A stretch of 64,000 nucleotides of DNA from Streptomyces longisporoflavus (GCF_014649775.1 NZ_BMTR01000015.1:170905-234904), one strand, 5' to 3'; shown: positions 42,706 through 51,411, counted from the stretch's first letter. Notes: generated by a model from the letters alone, not told the origin. Made by a program: numbers and translations.

Positions 42706-44796
42706 ATGAGCCGGGAGCTGGGATTCGAAGGGCTCATCGAGGACGAAGGCTTCTTTCCCGGGCTGTTCGGCCGGAACGCCAGGGGCCGTGACGAGAAGCT
42801 CCTGTACGGGCCCGACCTGCCCGTCGTCCTGCTCACCGGCGGTCCCGGCATGGGCAAGCAGCGGCTCCTCGAACTGCTGCGGGACCGGTTCGGGCGCAGG
42901 GTGCCGGTGGCGTACGCGGACTGTGCCGACCCGCGGTACGCGGCGGAGGCCGGCCGCAGGCCCGCCTGCCGCTCGGAGGCGACGGAGACGATGTACGACG
43001 TCGCCCTGCGGATGAGCGAGTGGGAGGGGCCCGGCGGCGCGCTGCCCACGCCCCGCTTCTTCGCCGGAATGGCCGCGGTCGCCGCCGGCGCCCGGCTGCG
43101 GCGGCGCGAACTGGAACAGGAACTGGAGCGCTACCGCACGCTGTTGCGCCCCCGCCGGGCGCTCGGCCGGTTCATGCGCAATCTGCTGACCGGCTACCTC
43201 TCCGCGCTCGCCGGGGTCGTCGCCCCCGCTGCGGCGCCGCTGGTGGGCGCCGGCCTCACGGAGTTCCTGGAGAAGCTGGCGAGCACCGGCGCCGAACCGG
43301 TGCGGGCCACCTACGGCGATTATCCCGGCGCCGCGGGCAGCGCGGGCACGGGTCTGCGGCTGCTCGCCCACGACTTCCAGGAGGGCGGCGAGGAGCGGCG
43401 GTTCGCGGAGGGCTTCCTCTTCCGCGCCCTGCGCGAGGACCTGGACGCCGCCTACACCGGACTCGGCGCCGCACTCAACCGCGTCGGCCGCCCCGCCGTA
43501 CTCCTCCAGCACGCCAACTGGCCGGTGGGCCGCGGACTCCTGGCGGCGGCGCTCGCCGACCGGGCCGACGGGCACCGCGAGCGTACGGTGCTCGTGGCGA
43601 GCGAGCGGGTGGGCGAACCGCTGTTCCTGGCCGACGAGCCGCGCACCGAGGAACGCGCCTACTACCGGCCCGACCAGGAGGAGCCCCCCGACTGGCAGCG
43701 GCTGCCCGCCCGCGGCCGTCTGGGCCAGGGCGTACTGATGCTGCGGATGCCGCTGCTCACCACCGAGCACATCCACAAGGAGCTGCAGCAGCACACGGGC
43801 GGCGCCCCCGAGGCGGCGCGCCTGCGGCGGGCGCAGAGCGCGGTGCACCGGCTCTCGGGCCGCCGCCCGCGCATGGTGCAGCGCCTGGTCGAGGCGGCCG
43901 GAGAGCTCCCGGAGCTCGACAACGACCGGGAACTCCTCGACCAGCCGGCGGGACTCGACGGGGCGCCCCTCGCCGTACGGGACGTGCTGCTCGCCGAGCT
44001 GGTGCTGCGACAGCTGCCCGAGCGGCTCCCCGCCGAGCACACCGGCCGCTGGCTCGACCTGCTGACCCAGCTCTCGGTCGCACACACCGGCGACTGCGCC
44101 CGCGCCCTGCTGCGCAGCCCCGAGCTGGAACGACTGGCGGGCGGGCTCACCGCGGACGAGGTGGGCAGATATCTGCACGAAAGCGGCTGGCCCGCCTGCG
44201 AACGGCACTTCATCGGAGACTTCGGCCTCCGGCAGCTCCTGATGAGCAGACTGCACGGACCGCCGGAAGCGGGCACCGAGTGGCGCCGCAACCACAGCCT
44301 CCTGCACACCCACTACCGCAGCCGGGCCGAGGCCCCCGACCGCGCCTTCGGCACCACAGCGGCCCACGGCCTCAACCACGACCTGGTCGCCAACGGCCCC
44401 GAACGCGCCGTGCACCACCTCGCCGCCCGGTTCCCGGCGGACGGCGTGGGCGCCGAGGAGTGGTGCGACCAGCTGCTCGCCCTCGCCCAGGCCCCCTCGC
44501 CCGGCGGCCACGACGAACGCCACGCCCGGATGACGGTGGCCCGCGTCGAGGGCACCAGGCTGGAGCGCCAGCTCGACGAGTTGCTGCACGCCGTGTGGCT
44601 CTGCGAGGAGCGCACCCGGCCGCCCGACATCGCCGCGGCGGACCGGATGGCGCAGCTCCTCCAGGAGCTGGCCCGTGAGTACGCCGGAGCGGCGCCCGTG
44701 CTCACCGCCCGGGCCGGACGGTGGGACCGCCGCGCCCGCAACCGGCAGCCGCTCCAGTCCTGTTCCTGCACGTCCCACATCGGAGAGGGGAGCTGA
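42706..44796 (+). CDS. degenerate P-loop NTPase-like protein, partner of the next gene
   Basis: 696 residues from ATG 42706. The N-terminal motif VLLTGGPGMGKQRLLELL (residues 41-58) resembles a Walker A loop, but the usual Ser/Thr after Lys is Gln. The place where a Walker B acidic pair is expected, near residue 263 (PAVLLQHANWPVG), lacks an acid. A hydrophobic stretch at about residues 160-190 (LTGYLSALAGVVAPAAAPLVG) could touch the membrane. The remainder is helical and ends in a Cys-containing tail (QSCSCTSH). It may be a pseudo-ATPase. The next gene starts 4 bp after its stop, so the two are one operon. Promoter details are not clear. Confidence 0.8.
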   Translation: MSRELGFEGLIEDEGFFPGLFGRNARGRDEKLLYGPDLPVVLLTGGPGMGKQRLLELLRDRFGRRVPVAYADCADPRYAAEAGRRPACRSEATETMYDVALRMSEWEGPGGALPTPRFFAGMAAVAAGARLRRRELEQELERYRTLLRPRRALGRFMRNLLTGYLSALAGVVAPAAAPLVGAGLTEFLEKLASTGAEPVRATYGDYPGAAGSAGTGLRLLAHDFQEGGEERRFAEGFLFRALREDLDAAYTGLGAALNRVGRPAVLLQHANWPVGRGLLAAALADRADGHRERTVLVASERVGEPLFLADEPRTEERAYYRPDQEEPPDWQRLPARGRLGQGVLMLRMPLLTTEHIHKELQQHTGGAPEAARLRRAQSAVHRLSGRRPRMVQRLVEAAGELPELDNDRELLDQPAGLDGAPLAVRDVLLAELVLRQLPERLPAEHTGRWLDLLTQLSVAHTGDCARALLRSPELERLAGGLTADEVGRYLHESGWPACERHFIGDFGLRQLLMSRLHGPPEAGTEWRRNHSLLHTHYRSRAEAPDRAFGTTAAHGLNHDLVANGPERAVHHLAARFPADGVGAEEWCDQLLALAQAPSPGGHDERHARMTVARVEGTRLERQLDELLHAVWLCEERTRPPDIAAADRMAQLLQELAREYAGAAPVLTARAGRWDRRARNRQPLQSCSCTSHIGEGS

Positions 44797-44800
44797 GGGG

Positions 44801-46438
44801 ATGTTCCAGACCGTCGCCGACCGGCTGCACGACCACCTGTGGAACACGCTCCTGAAGAAGATCATCACGTGCGCCCTCGCCGCCCTCCTCGCCGTCGGGG
44901 CGTACGTCCTCGTGTCGCGGATCACCGAGCAGGCGGACGACTGCGCACAAGGCGTCTCCAAGTCCGGCGGCGAGTGCATCGGCGTCAACGGCTCCGGCTA
45001 TGACTTCGGCGTGCCCGGGATAGCCCCGGTCGCGGAGCGGATCGCGGAGGAGAACCGCCGCATCGACAAGCGGCCGCACGTCACCGTGGCGATGATGCTC
45101 CCGTTGCAGCCCGAATCGAGGGCCGAGCGGCGCCAGCTGCGCAGCGAACTGCAGGGCGCGTTCCTGGCCCAGTACATCGCCAACCGCGAGCCGGGAAAGC
45201 CGGTGGTGCGGCTCGTGCTCGCCAACCCCGGCAAGGACTACCTCCGGCAGGACGAGGTGGTTCCTGACCTGGTGCGGATGGCGCACTCCAAGAGCGACAA
45301 CCTTCGCGCGGTGACCGGATTCAACCTCTCCCTGGACGCCACCAAGGAGGCGGTGCGCAGCCTCACCGAGCAGCAGGTGCCGGTACTCGTGGCACGGGCC
45401 TCGGCGAGCTCGCTTGCCAACCGGGAGAGCAAGGACGGAACGTACGACTTCAAGGGCCTCGCCCGGATCATCCCCACCAACGAGCAACAGGCCAGGGCCC
45501 TCGCCGCGTTCAACGGCAGCCGCAAGGACCGGCAGACCGTCCTGCTCCGCGACACCCGCCCCGACCCGTACGTGCGCTCGCTGGCGAGCGCCTTCCAGGG
45601 ACTCCCGGAGGACGGCCCGGCGGGCCCCGACGACATGACCTTCACCTCGCCCGGCGTCGCCGACCCCGGCGACGTCGACAACCAGTTCAGGCCGACGGTC
45701 AACACGATCTGCAACTCGGGCGCGGACACCGTCTACTTCGCGGGCCGCTCGACACATCTGCGGCTGTTCCTCAAGCGCCTGGCCAAGGAGGCGTGCACGG
45801 AGCGGAAGTTCACCGTGGTCTCCGGTTCGGACGCGGCCTCGCTGAACAACCGCATGACGGACGAGGACTGGGCCGGACTCCGGGACAGCTCCGGCAAGCC
45901 GCGCCTGACCGTGCAGTACGCGGCGCCGGCCCACCCCGACGCCTGGGACGCCAAGGTGCGGGCCTGGCAGGAGGACCGGAAGAAGGAGACGGGGAAGACA
46001 CCGCCCGCGTCGCGGGCTCCCGCCTCCCTGCGAGATCCGCAGGCCGCGCTGGAAGAACTGAAGGACACGATCGCCGCGCTGGAGTCCGCGGGCCGCGACA
46101 TCGGCGACGTGGAACTGGGCGACTCCCGCACCATGATGGTGCACGACGGGGTACGCACCGCGGTCGAGGCGATCCGCGGCGCGAAGCCCACCGGAGAAGC
46201 GGCGCCCACCGCCGAGCAGGTGGGCAACCGCTGGGCCACGATGCAGTCGAAGAACCGCGTGAACGGCACCAGCGGCCGCATCTGCCTGACCAAGGCGGGC
46301 AACCCGTACGCCAAGCCGCTCGCCGTCGTCACGTTGCGGCCCGGCACGGAAGCGGGCCCGGGGACGCTGGCCTTCGTGGACCTGGCCTGGCCGTCCGGCA
46401 AGCCGCAGCCGGAGGACTGTGTCGTTCGGAGCGGGTAG
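44801..46438 (+). CDS. membrane-anchored PBP1-like ligand-binding protein
   Basis: 545 residues. A single N-terminal membrane anchor (IITCALAALLAVGAYVLVS, about residues 21-39) is not followed by a cleavage site, so the bulk lies outside the cell. From residue 85 it shows the branched-chain-amino-acid-receptor type fold: HVTVAMMLPLQ, then alternating strands with LRAVTGFNLSLDATKEAVRSLTE, VPVLVARASASS, TVLLRDTRPDPYVRSLASAFQG, and TVYFAGRSTHLRLFLKRLA. ATG 44801 follows GAGGGG and is 4 bp from the upstream stop. Together with the preceding degenerate NTPase it looks like a signal-sensing pair, not a transporter: no permease gene is present. Confidence 0.85.
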   Translation: MFQTVADRLHDHLWNTLLKKIITCALAALLAVGAYVLVSRITEQADDCAQGVSKSGGECIGVNGSGYDFGVPGIAPVAERIAEENRRIDKRPHVTVAMMLPLQPESRAERRQLRSELQGAFLAQYIANREPGKPVVRLVLANPGKDYLRQDEVVPDLVRMAHSKSDNLRAVTGFNLSLDATKEAVRSLTEQQVPVLVARASASSLANRESKDGTYDFKGLARIIPTNEQQARALAAFNGSRKDRQTVLLRDTRPDPYVRSLASAFQGLPEDGPAGPDDMTFTSPGVADPGDVDNQFRPTVNTICNSGADTVYFAGRSTHLRLFLKRLAKEACTERKFTVVSGSDAASLNNRMTDEDWAGLRDSSGKPRLTVQYAAPAHPDAWDAKVRAWQEDRKKETGKTPPASRAPASLRDPQAALEELKDTIAALESAGRDIGDVELGDSRTMMVHDGVRTAVEAIRGAKPTGEAAPTAEQVGNRWATMQSKNRVNGTSGRICLTKAGNPYAKPLAVVTLRPGTEAGPGTLAFVDLAWPSGKPQPEDCVVRSG

Positions 46439-46440
46439 GC

Positions 46441-46490
46441 GCGTCAGTCCGCATCAGTCCGCATCAGTCCGCGTCAGTCCGCGTCAGTTC
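46441..46490. repeat. 10-bp x 5 tandem repeat overlapping a stop codon
   Basis: Five exact-length units of GCRTCAGTYC at 46441-46490, beginning 3 bp after the PBP1 stop. The stop codon of the convergent kinase gene (46484-46486) lies in the last unit. Confidence 0.92.
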
Positions 46491-47005
46491 TTGACGGCCC
46501 GCGCGATCCGCTCGGCCGCCAGGGCAGGCGTGATGTGCGTGGTGTCGACCACCTCGGCCTCGTCGTGCAGCCACGTACGGGCCGCCTCGGCGTACGGCTC
46601 CAGATACTTGAGACGGAACGCCGAGGGGCCCATGACGGTGTCCCCCTCGATGCGGCCCCGGAGGGTCTCCTGGTCGGCGTGGAGAACGAAGTGCCGTACG
46701 GGGATGGAGTATTGGGCGAGGCCCGCGCTGATCTCGCGCCAGTACTCCTCGACCAGGACGGTCATGGGCATCACGAGGGTGCCGCCGGTGTAGTCGAGCA
46801 CGCGGCGTGCCGTCTCGACGACGAGCGGCCGCCAGGGCGGCCAGTGCTGGAAGTTGTCCGTACCGGGCAGCCCCGGTGTGATGTCCATGAGCGTCTCGCC
46901 GACCTTCTCGGCGTCGAACACCCGTGAATCCGGGAGGAGTTTCTGTACGAGCGCGCTGGTGGTCGTCTTGCCCGCGCCGTGCGTGCCGTTGAGCCATACG
47001 ATCAT
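46484..47005 (-). CDS. P-loop ATPase/kinase, TmrB-like
   Basis: 173 residues. Walker A is at the very N-terminus: MIVWLNGTHGAGKTTTSALVQ (residues 1-20, GTHGAGKT core). The layout (short N-terminus, LIDR-like lid HADQETLRGRIEGD, basic R pairs) resembles small nucleotide/antibiotic kinases and TmrB-type resistance proteins. LVMPMTVLVEEYWREI and VVDTTHITPALAAERI are similar to TmrB-family blocks. Substrate unknown. Its stop is inside the 10-bp repeat. Confidence 0.8.
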   Translation of the reverse strand: MIVWLNGTHGAGKTTTSALVQKLLPDSRVFDAEKVGETLMDITPGLPGTDNFQHWPPWRPLVVETARRVLDYTGGTLVMPMTVLVEEYWREISAGLAQYSIPVRHFVLHADQETLRGRIEGDTVMGPSAFRLKYLEPYAEAARTWLHDEAEVVDTTHITPALAAERIARAVKN

Positions 47006-47050
47006 GTCCCGCAGGCTAGCCCGCCCGGGCCGCGGGCCGTCCGGCGAACG

Positions 47051-47623
47051 TCAGTGGACGACGTCGAAGACGTTCTTCTGGAGCCCGTTGGCGTACGCCT
47101 CGTGCTCGACGAGCCGCAGCTTCTGGGCGTCCTTGTCCGTGTCGCTGAACAGCCGCTTGCCCGCGCCGAGAAGCAGCGGGAAGACGAGCAGGTGGTAGCG
47201 GTCGATCAGACCGGCGTCGGAGAGGTTCCGGTTCAGGGTGGCGCTGCCGTGCACGATGATCGGGCCGCCTTCGGTCTTCTTCAGCTCGGCCACCTCGTCG
47301 AGCGAGCGCAGAATCGTGGTCGGCCCCCAGTCCGGCACCAGGGCGTTCTCGCCGAGGCTGGTGGAGACGACGTACTTCGGCATCGGCTTGTAGCCGGCGA
47401 AGTCCTCCATGCCGGGCCAGACCGGGCTGAACGCCTCGTAGCTGACGCGGCCAAGCAGCATCGCCGCGGCCTCCTGCTGCTCCCGGCCCTTGATCTCGAA
47501 GGCCTCGGGGAGGAACTCGATGTCCTTGAAGGTCCAGCCGGCGTTGCGGTAGCCGGGCTCGCCGCCCGGAGCCTCCACTACGCCGTCGAGCGAGACGAAG
47601 GCGGTGCTGATCAACGTACGCAT
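47051..47623 (-). CDS. DHFR/RibD C-terminal-like reductase
   Basis: 190 residues. RibD_C fold: MRTLISTAFVSLDGVVEAPGG at the start, AAMLLGRVSYEAFSPVWPG, KYVVSTSL, IIVHGSATLNRNLSDAGLIDRYHLLVFPLLLGAGKRLF (in parts). Family members bind NADPH and reduce unknown compounds; many are near stress genes. ATG 47623 follows AGGAGA. The 45-bp gap to the kinase on the same strand suggests co-transcription. Confidence 0.9.
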   Translation of the reverse strand: MRTLISTAFVSLDGVVEAPGGEPGYRNAGWTFKDIEFLPEAFEIKGREQQEAAAMLLGRVSYEAFSPVWPGMEDFAGYKPMPKYVVSTSLGENALVPDWGPTTILRSLDEVAELKKTEGGPIIVHGSATLNRNLSDAGLIDRYHLLVFPLLLGAGKRLFSDTDKDAQKLRLVEHEAYANGLQKNVFDVVH

Positions 47624-48244
47624 GTCAAGGTCTCCTAGGTGAGTCTTCTCCGGGTGCCGCCCGGCGCATCATCCTCGCGGCTACAGGGTCTTCGACCGAG
47701 GGGCGTGCGGAAACTAATCGGTGGAGTTTCGCACGGCATGCGACAGCGGCATGGTCGTCCCGGAGTCCGGAAAGGCGTTGTCCGCCCCTGCCTGCTCGTT
47801 CTACTCTTGCGCCGAGGCCCGCCCCCAGCCCCCGGAACGGCCCGACCACCCCGCTCGCGCTCCGGCGCCGGGCGGAGGCGTCGTCGGTGACTCAAGGCCG
47901 CCGGGTCCGTACCTCCTTGCAGCGGACGCACGGACACCGGCCTGTCCCGCCGGTCGGTGCGTCAGGGGCCACTCCCGCGGCTCCCGGTCACCACTCGGTG
48001 CGGACACCTGCTCCCGGGGCGCCAGGGGGAGCCTGCCCCCGGGAGTGCCGCGGTCGCCGCCGCCGAATCCGGCGGCGGCCGCGGGCTCGGGCAGCGCCGT
48101 CCACCGCCGGAGCACACGCTCCTTACCCGCCTGCCGGGCGCCGACACCTGATGGCCCCGCCCGCGTTCGCTATCGGCCCCCCAGGTGATTCCGTGTGCCC
48201 GGTAGCAACTCGCGCGCGCAGCCCGGAGGGTGGGACACAAGCCC
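47624..48244. other. 620-bp intergenic region with two large hairpins
   Basis: No gene is supported. One hairpin has arms 48011-48019 and 48037-48045 (CTCCCGGGG / CCCCGGGAG). A second has arms 48056-48065 and 48070-48079 (GCCGCCGCCG / CGGCGGCGGC) with loop AATC. Open frames at 47801-48115 (minus) and 47721-48188 (plus) look non-coding. The promoter of the following gene is probably in the last 150 bp. Confidence 0.5.
48011..48079. terminator. two consecutive hairpins
   Basis: Stem 1: 9 bp, loop 17 (with an inner CAGG/CCTG). Stem 2: 10 bp, loop 4. They could terminate transcription from either side, or be a structured leader of the gene starting at 48245. Confidence 0.45.
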
Positions 48245-49519
48245 ATGAACTGGATGGTTGCCCATGCGGCGGCCGCCGCGGATCGGCTTCCCGTTTCCGC
48301 GATCGGGGCGCGCAGCGGATACGGTGCTCTGGTGATTGTTGGGGAGGGAACGGTGCCAGGGACCGCGCTGCTGATCGCCGCCGCGCCGGTCGGCAAGGCC
48401 CGTATGGTCGATGCGGCTTCCGTGCTGCCCGTACTCGCCGCGGTGTCGCCGGCGGTGCTCGCCGGTACCGCGACAGCGAGTGTGGTGGAGCTGGCGGACC
48501 CGCTCGACCCGCAGACAGTGCTCACCCGGCTGCGTGCGGCCGCGATGGCGCCGGGGCCTTTGACCGTCTACCTGGTCGGGCAGTTGCACCTCGACCGCCG
48601 CCAGCAGATGCAGCATGTGGCCCTCGCGCGGACCACGGCGGCGACGGTGCGCTACACCGGATTCCCCTGGCACTGGATCGGCCAGGAGCTGCGGCTGCGC
48701 CCGCCGGGCAGTACGACCGTCATCGCCGACCTGCACGCCGACGCGGACAGCTGGCAGCAGTTGGCGCAGCGCCCCCTGGACGTCGGGGCGGGTGTGGCGC
48801 TGTACGGGCGGGTCGCTCCGCCGCCGGGTCGGCGTGCGCGTGACGTCGCCGTGCCCGCGTACATGAAGGCGTTCGCGACGGTCCTGCGCAGCGGGCACCG
48901 GCCGCCGCTGCCCGACCTGCATCAGCATGTCGCCGCGCAGGCGCTGGAGGAGGGCGCGCCTGACATCGTGCTCTCCGCCGACCCCGCGGGCGGTCACGCA
49001 GACGCACGGAACCGGGCGCCGGCGCCGTTGCCGGCACAGCAGCAGGGCACTGCCCCCGGCATGCCGCCTTCCACGGCTCCGCGGACCAGCGGCACCGATC
49101 CCCACGCGGCGATCACCAAGGCCGTGGAGGCGGGGCGGCACGGCGAGGCCGCGGCCATGGCGGCGGCTTGGGAGCAGGAGGCCCTGCGGACGTACGGGCG
49201 CTCCTCGCCCGAGGTGGTGCACTGGATGGAAGTGCGGGGGCACTTGGCGATCTTCGCCAAGGAGCCGGCCCGCGGCTGCGAGATCTGGCTCGCGGTGGTC
49301 TCCGCCAGGATCACGGCGGGGCAGGCCCCGGACGCGCCCGACGTCGAGTCCGCCGCGGACCTGGCCCACCACCAGTGGGAACAGATCCGCGACCCGGACA
49401 CGGTCCGCCGACTCGGCCCGGCACTCGTGGACTTGCGCCGCCGAGTACCGGGCCGCCAACGCGGCACGGTGAACCTCGTCCAGCAGCGCTTGGTGCAGTT
49501 CCATACTCAGGTCGGCTGA
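48245..49519 (+). CDS. conserved hypothetical protein, unknown function
   Basis: About 424 residues from ATG 48245; a GTG at 48230 is possible but GGAGGG sits directly against it. The N-terminal half (residues 1-170) has alternating hydrophobic strands and helices (GALVIVGEG, GTALLIAAAPVG, LTVYLVGQLH, STTVIADLHAD), an alpha/beta fold. A Pro/Gly/Ala linker near residues 255-290 leads to a helical, TPR-like C-terminus (AITKAVEAGRHGEAAAMAAAWEQEAL; VRGHLAIFAKEPARGCEIWLAVV). I do not recognise the family. The last bases and the stop form the start of the 28-bp repeat array. Confidence 0.75.
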   Translation: MNWMVAHAAAAADRLPVSAIGARSGYGALVIVGEGTVPGTALLIAAAPVGKARMVDAASVLPVLAAVSPAVLAGTATASVVELADPLDPQTVLTRLRAAAMAPGPLTVYLVGQLHLDRRQQMQHVALARTTAATVRYTGFPWHWIGQELRLRPPGSTTVIADLHADADSWQQLAQRPLDVGAGVALYGRVAPPPGRRARDVAVPAYMKAFATVLRSGHRPPLPDLHQHVAAQALEEGAPDIVLSADPAGGHADARNRAPAPLPAQQQGTAPGMPPSTAPRTSGTDPHAAITKAVEAGRHGEAAAMAAAWEQEALRTYGRSSPEVVHWMEVRGHLAIFAKEPARGCEIWLAVVSARITAGQAPDAPDVESAADLAHHQWEQIRDPDTVRRLGPALVDLRRRVPGRQRGTVNLVQQRLVQFHTQVG

Positions 49520-49826
49520 GGGGGCTGTCGCGGGACGGGGTGGTTGAAGTTCCTGTCACGGCGCGGGGCGGCTGGGGTCCGGTCGCCGCCCAGCCGGCTG
49601 CGGGCGCCGTCGCGGCACGGGGTGGTTGAGGTGCCGGTCGTCACACGGGGGTGGCTGAGCTTCCGGTCGCCGTCCAGGTCGGCTGAGGGTGCCTTCGTAG
49701 TGCAGGGCGGCCGAGGGTCCCGTCGTCGCCGCGTGGGCCGGCCGCGGTTCCGGTCGCCGCACAGGCCGACCGCGGTTCCCGTTGCCGCGCGGGTCGTCTG
49801 CGGTTCCCCTCGCGGCGCAGGACGGC
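49494..49826. repeat. 28-bp degenerate tandem repeat array, about 12 units
   Basis: Eleven contiguous units of 26-31 bp from 49517 to 49826, preceded by a partial unit (49494-49516) inside the upstream gene. The consensus begins TGCGGTTCCGGTCGCC and ends GCAGGxCGGC. Units differ at 20-40 percent of positions. The first unit begins at the TGA of the upstream gene; the last ends 13 bp before the rox stop. There are no spacers. Confidence 0.88.
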
Positions 49827-49839
49827 TGCCGTACCCGCT

Positions 49840-51357
49840 TCACGCCTGCCGGCGGGAGTCCCCCTCCCCGTCCGGTGCGCCGAACCATCTCGGCAGTTGG
49901 GTGAGCAGTTCCTGCTGATCTTCGCCGGCCCATGCCACGTGGCCGTCCGGTCGCAGCAGTACGGCAGGGACGTCCAGTTCCTCGCTGACGTCGATGACGT
50001 GATCGACGCGGTCGGCCCATCCGGTGACCGAAAGCCGGCCGGTCTGGTCGAGCAGCAGTCCGCGGCCCTCGTGCATCAGTCCGTAGAGACGGCCGCGCTT
50101 CAGCTGCACGTCCCGCATCCGGCGGCCGAGCAGTTCGTGGCCCTCGGCCGCGCTCCCGCCTCCCTCCCCGACCCCGTCCGCGCTGAAGTCGTAGCGGACG
50201 TCGACCGCGGTGATCATGCCGGTCACGTACCGGTTGACCTCCTCGAAGTCCATCAGCCTGGAGAACAGCTCCCGCAGGGCCGTCGCCCCCGGATCAGTGC
50301 CGAGCAGCGTGATCTGCGCGCGGGTGTTGTCGATGACGCGCGCGCCCACCGGGTGCCGTTCGGCGTGGTAGGTGTCCAGCAGCCCGTCCGGCGCCCAGCC
50401 GCCCACCGCCGCGGCCAGCTTCCAGCCCAGGTTGAACGCGTCCTGCACGCCGAGGTTGAGCCCCTGTCCGCCGGTCGGCGGATGGATGTGCGCCGCGTCG
50501 CCGGCCAGGAACACCCGCCCGACCCGGTAGCGCTCGGCCTGCCGCGACGCGTCGCCGAACCGGGAGAGCCAGCGCGGCGAGTGCACGCCGAAGTCGGTGC
50601 CCGCATGGGCCCGCAGCTGCTGCTTGAAGTCGTCGAGGGTCGGCTCGGCCGCACGGTCCTCGGCCACCCCGTCGGCGGGCACGACGACCCGGCAGACCCC
50701 GTCCTCGCCGGGCGGGGTGACGCCGAACCGCAGGTGGGTCTTGCGGACCTCCTCGACGACGGCGACGATCGTCGCGGGATCCTCGGTCGTCTCCATCTCG
50801 CCGAGCAGCGTCTCGACCGTGGCCGCCACACCGGGGAAACCGACGCCGAGCAGCTTGCGCACGGTGCTGCGGCCGCCGTCGCATCCGACGAGGTAGCGCG
50901 AGCGCAGCCGCGTGCCGTCCGCGAGCTCGACGGTCACCGCGCCCCCGTCCCCGCCCTTGTCCGCCCCGCCGTCGTCCTGGCTCAGACCGACCACTTCGCA
51001 GCCGCGCCGGATCTCGGTGCCGAGTTCCACGGCGTGCTCGTGGAGCAGCCGCTCGGTGACCGGCTGCGGGGTGGCGATGCCGTACGGGTGAGCCGTGTCG
51101 AGGCGCTCGGGCCACGGCTTCATGATGCCGCCGAAGAGCCCGCCGACCCGGAACTTCTCGTTGGCGGCGAGGAACCGGTCGAGGAGGCCGCGCTGATCCA
51201 TCACCTCGACGCTGCGCGCGTGCAGGCCCTGCCCGCGAGACTGCGGGGTCGGCTCCGCCAGCTTCTCGAGGACCACCACACGCACGCCGTGCAGACGCAG
51301 CTCGCTCGCCAGCATCAAGCCGGTGGGTCCGCCGCCGACCACGATCACGTCAATCAT
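49840..51357 (-). CDS. rox: rifampicin monooxygenase, Rox-type FAD enzyme
   Basis: 505 residues from ATG 51357 (an ATG at 51366 adds three). It is very close to the Rox protein I know from Streptomyces venezuelae. FAD motifs: MIDVIVVGGGPTGLMLA (residues 1-17), YLVGCDGGRSTVRKLLG (DG motif), FLAGDAAHIHPPTGGQG then LNLGVQDAFNLGWKLA (GD motif). SPRWLSRFGDASRQAERYR and ELLGRRMRDVQLKRGRLYG are Rox-like blocks. Such enzymes oxidise the rifamycin naphthoquinone and linearise the antibiotic. A 19-bp inverted repeat like the known rifamycin-associated element lies 55 bp upstream. It converges on the 28-bp array. Confidence 0.9.
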   Translation of the reverse strand: MIDVIVVGGGPTGLMLASELRLHGVRVVVLEKLAEPTPQSRGQGLHARSVEVMDQRGLLDRFLAANEKFRVGGLFGGIMKPWPERLDTAHPYGIATPQPVTERLLHEHAVELGTEIRRGCEVVGLSQDDGGADKGGDGGAVTVELADGTRLRSRYLVGCDGGRSTVRKLLGVGFPGVAATVETLLGEMETTEDPATIVAVVEEVRKTHLRFGVTPPGEDGVCRVVVPADGVAEDRAAEPTLDDFKQQLRAHAGTDFGVHSPRWLSRFGDASRQAERYRVGRVFLAGDAAHIHPPTGGQGLNLGVQDAFNLGWKLAAAVGGWAPDGLLDTYHAERHPVGARVIDNTRAQITLLGTDPGATALRELFSRLMDFEEVNRYVTGMITAVDVRYDFSADGVGEGGGSAAEGHELLGRRMRDVQLKRGRLYGLMHEGRGLLLDQTGRLSVTGWADRVDHVIDVSEELDVPAVLLRPDGHVAWAGEDQQELLTQLPRWFGAPDGEGDSRRQA

Positions 51358-51411
51358 CGTTCTCATTTCGCTGGGTTCCGGGCTGAGGCCGATGATTCTG
51401 CGACAGGACCC

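Noticed and set aside
47801..48115. Minus-strand frame of 104 codons in the 620-bp gap
   Set aside because: AAGGAG lies only 3 bases from its GTG, the product has no pattern, and codon bias fades in its second half.
47721..48188. Plus-strand frame of 155 codons in the same gap
   Set aside because: Low-complexity Pro/Arg/Ser product, no ribosome site, spans both hairpins.
49494..49826. 28-bp array as a CRISPR
   Set aside because: Units are contiguous without unique spacers, are degenerate, and no cas genes are present.
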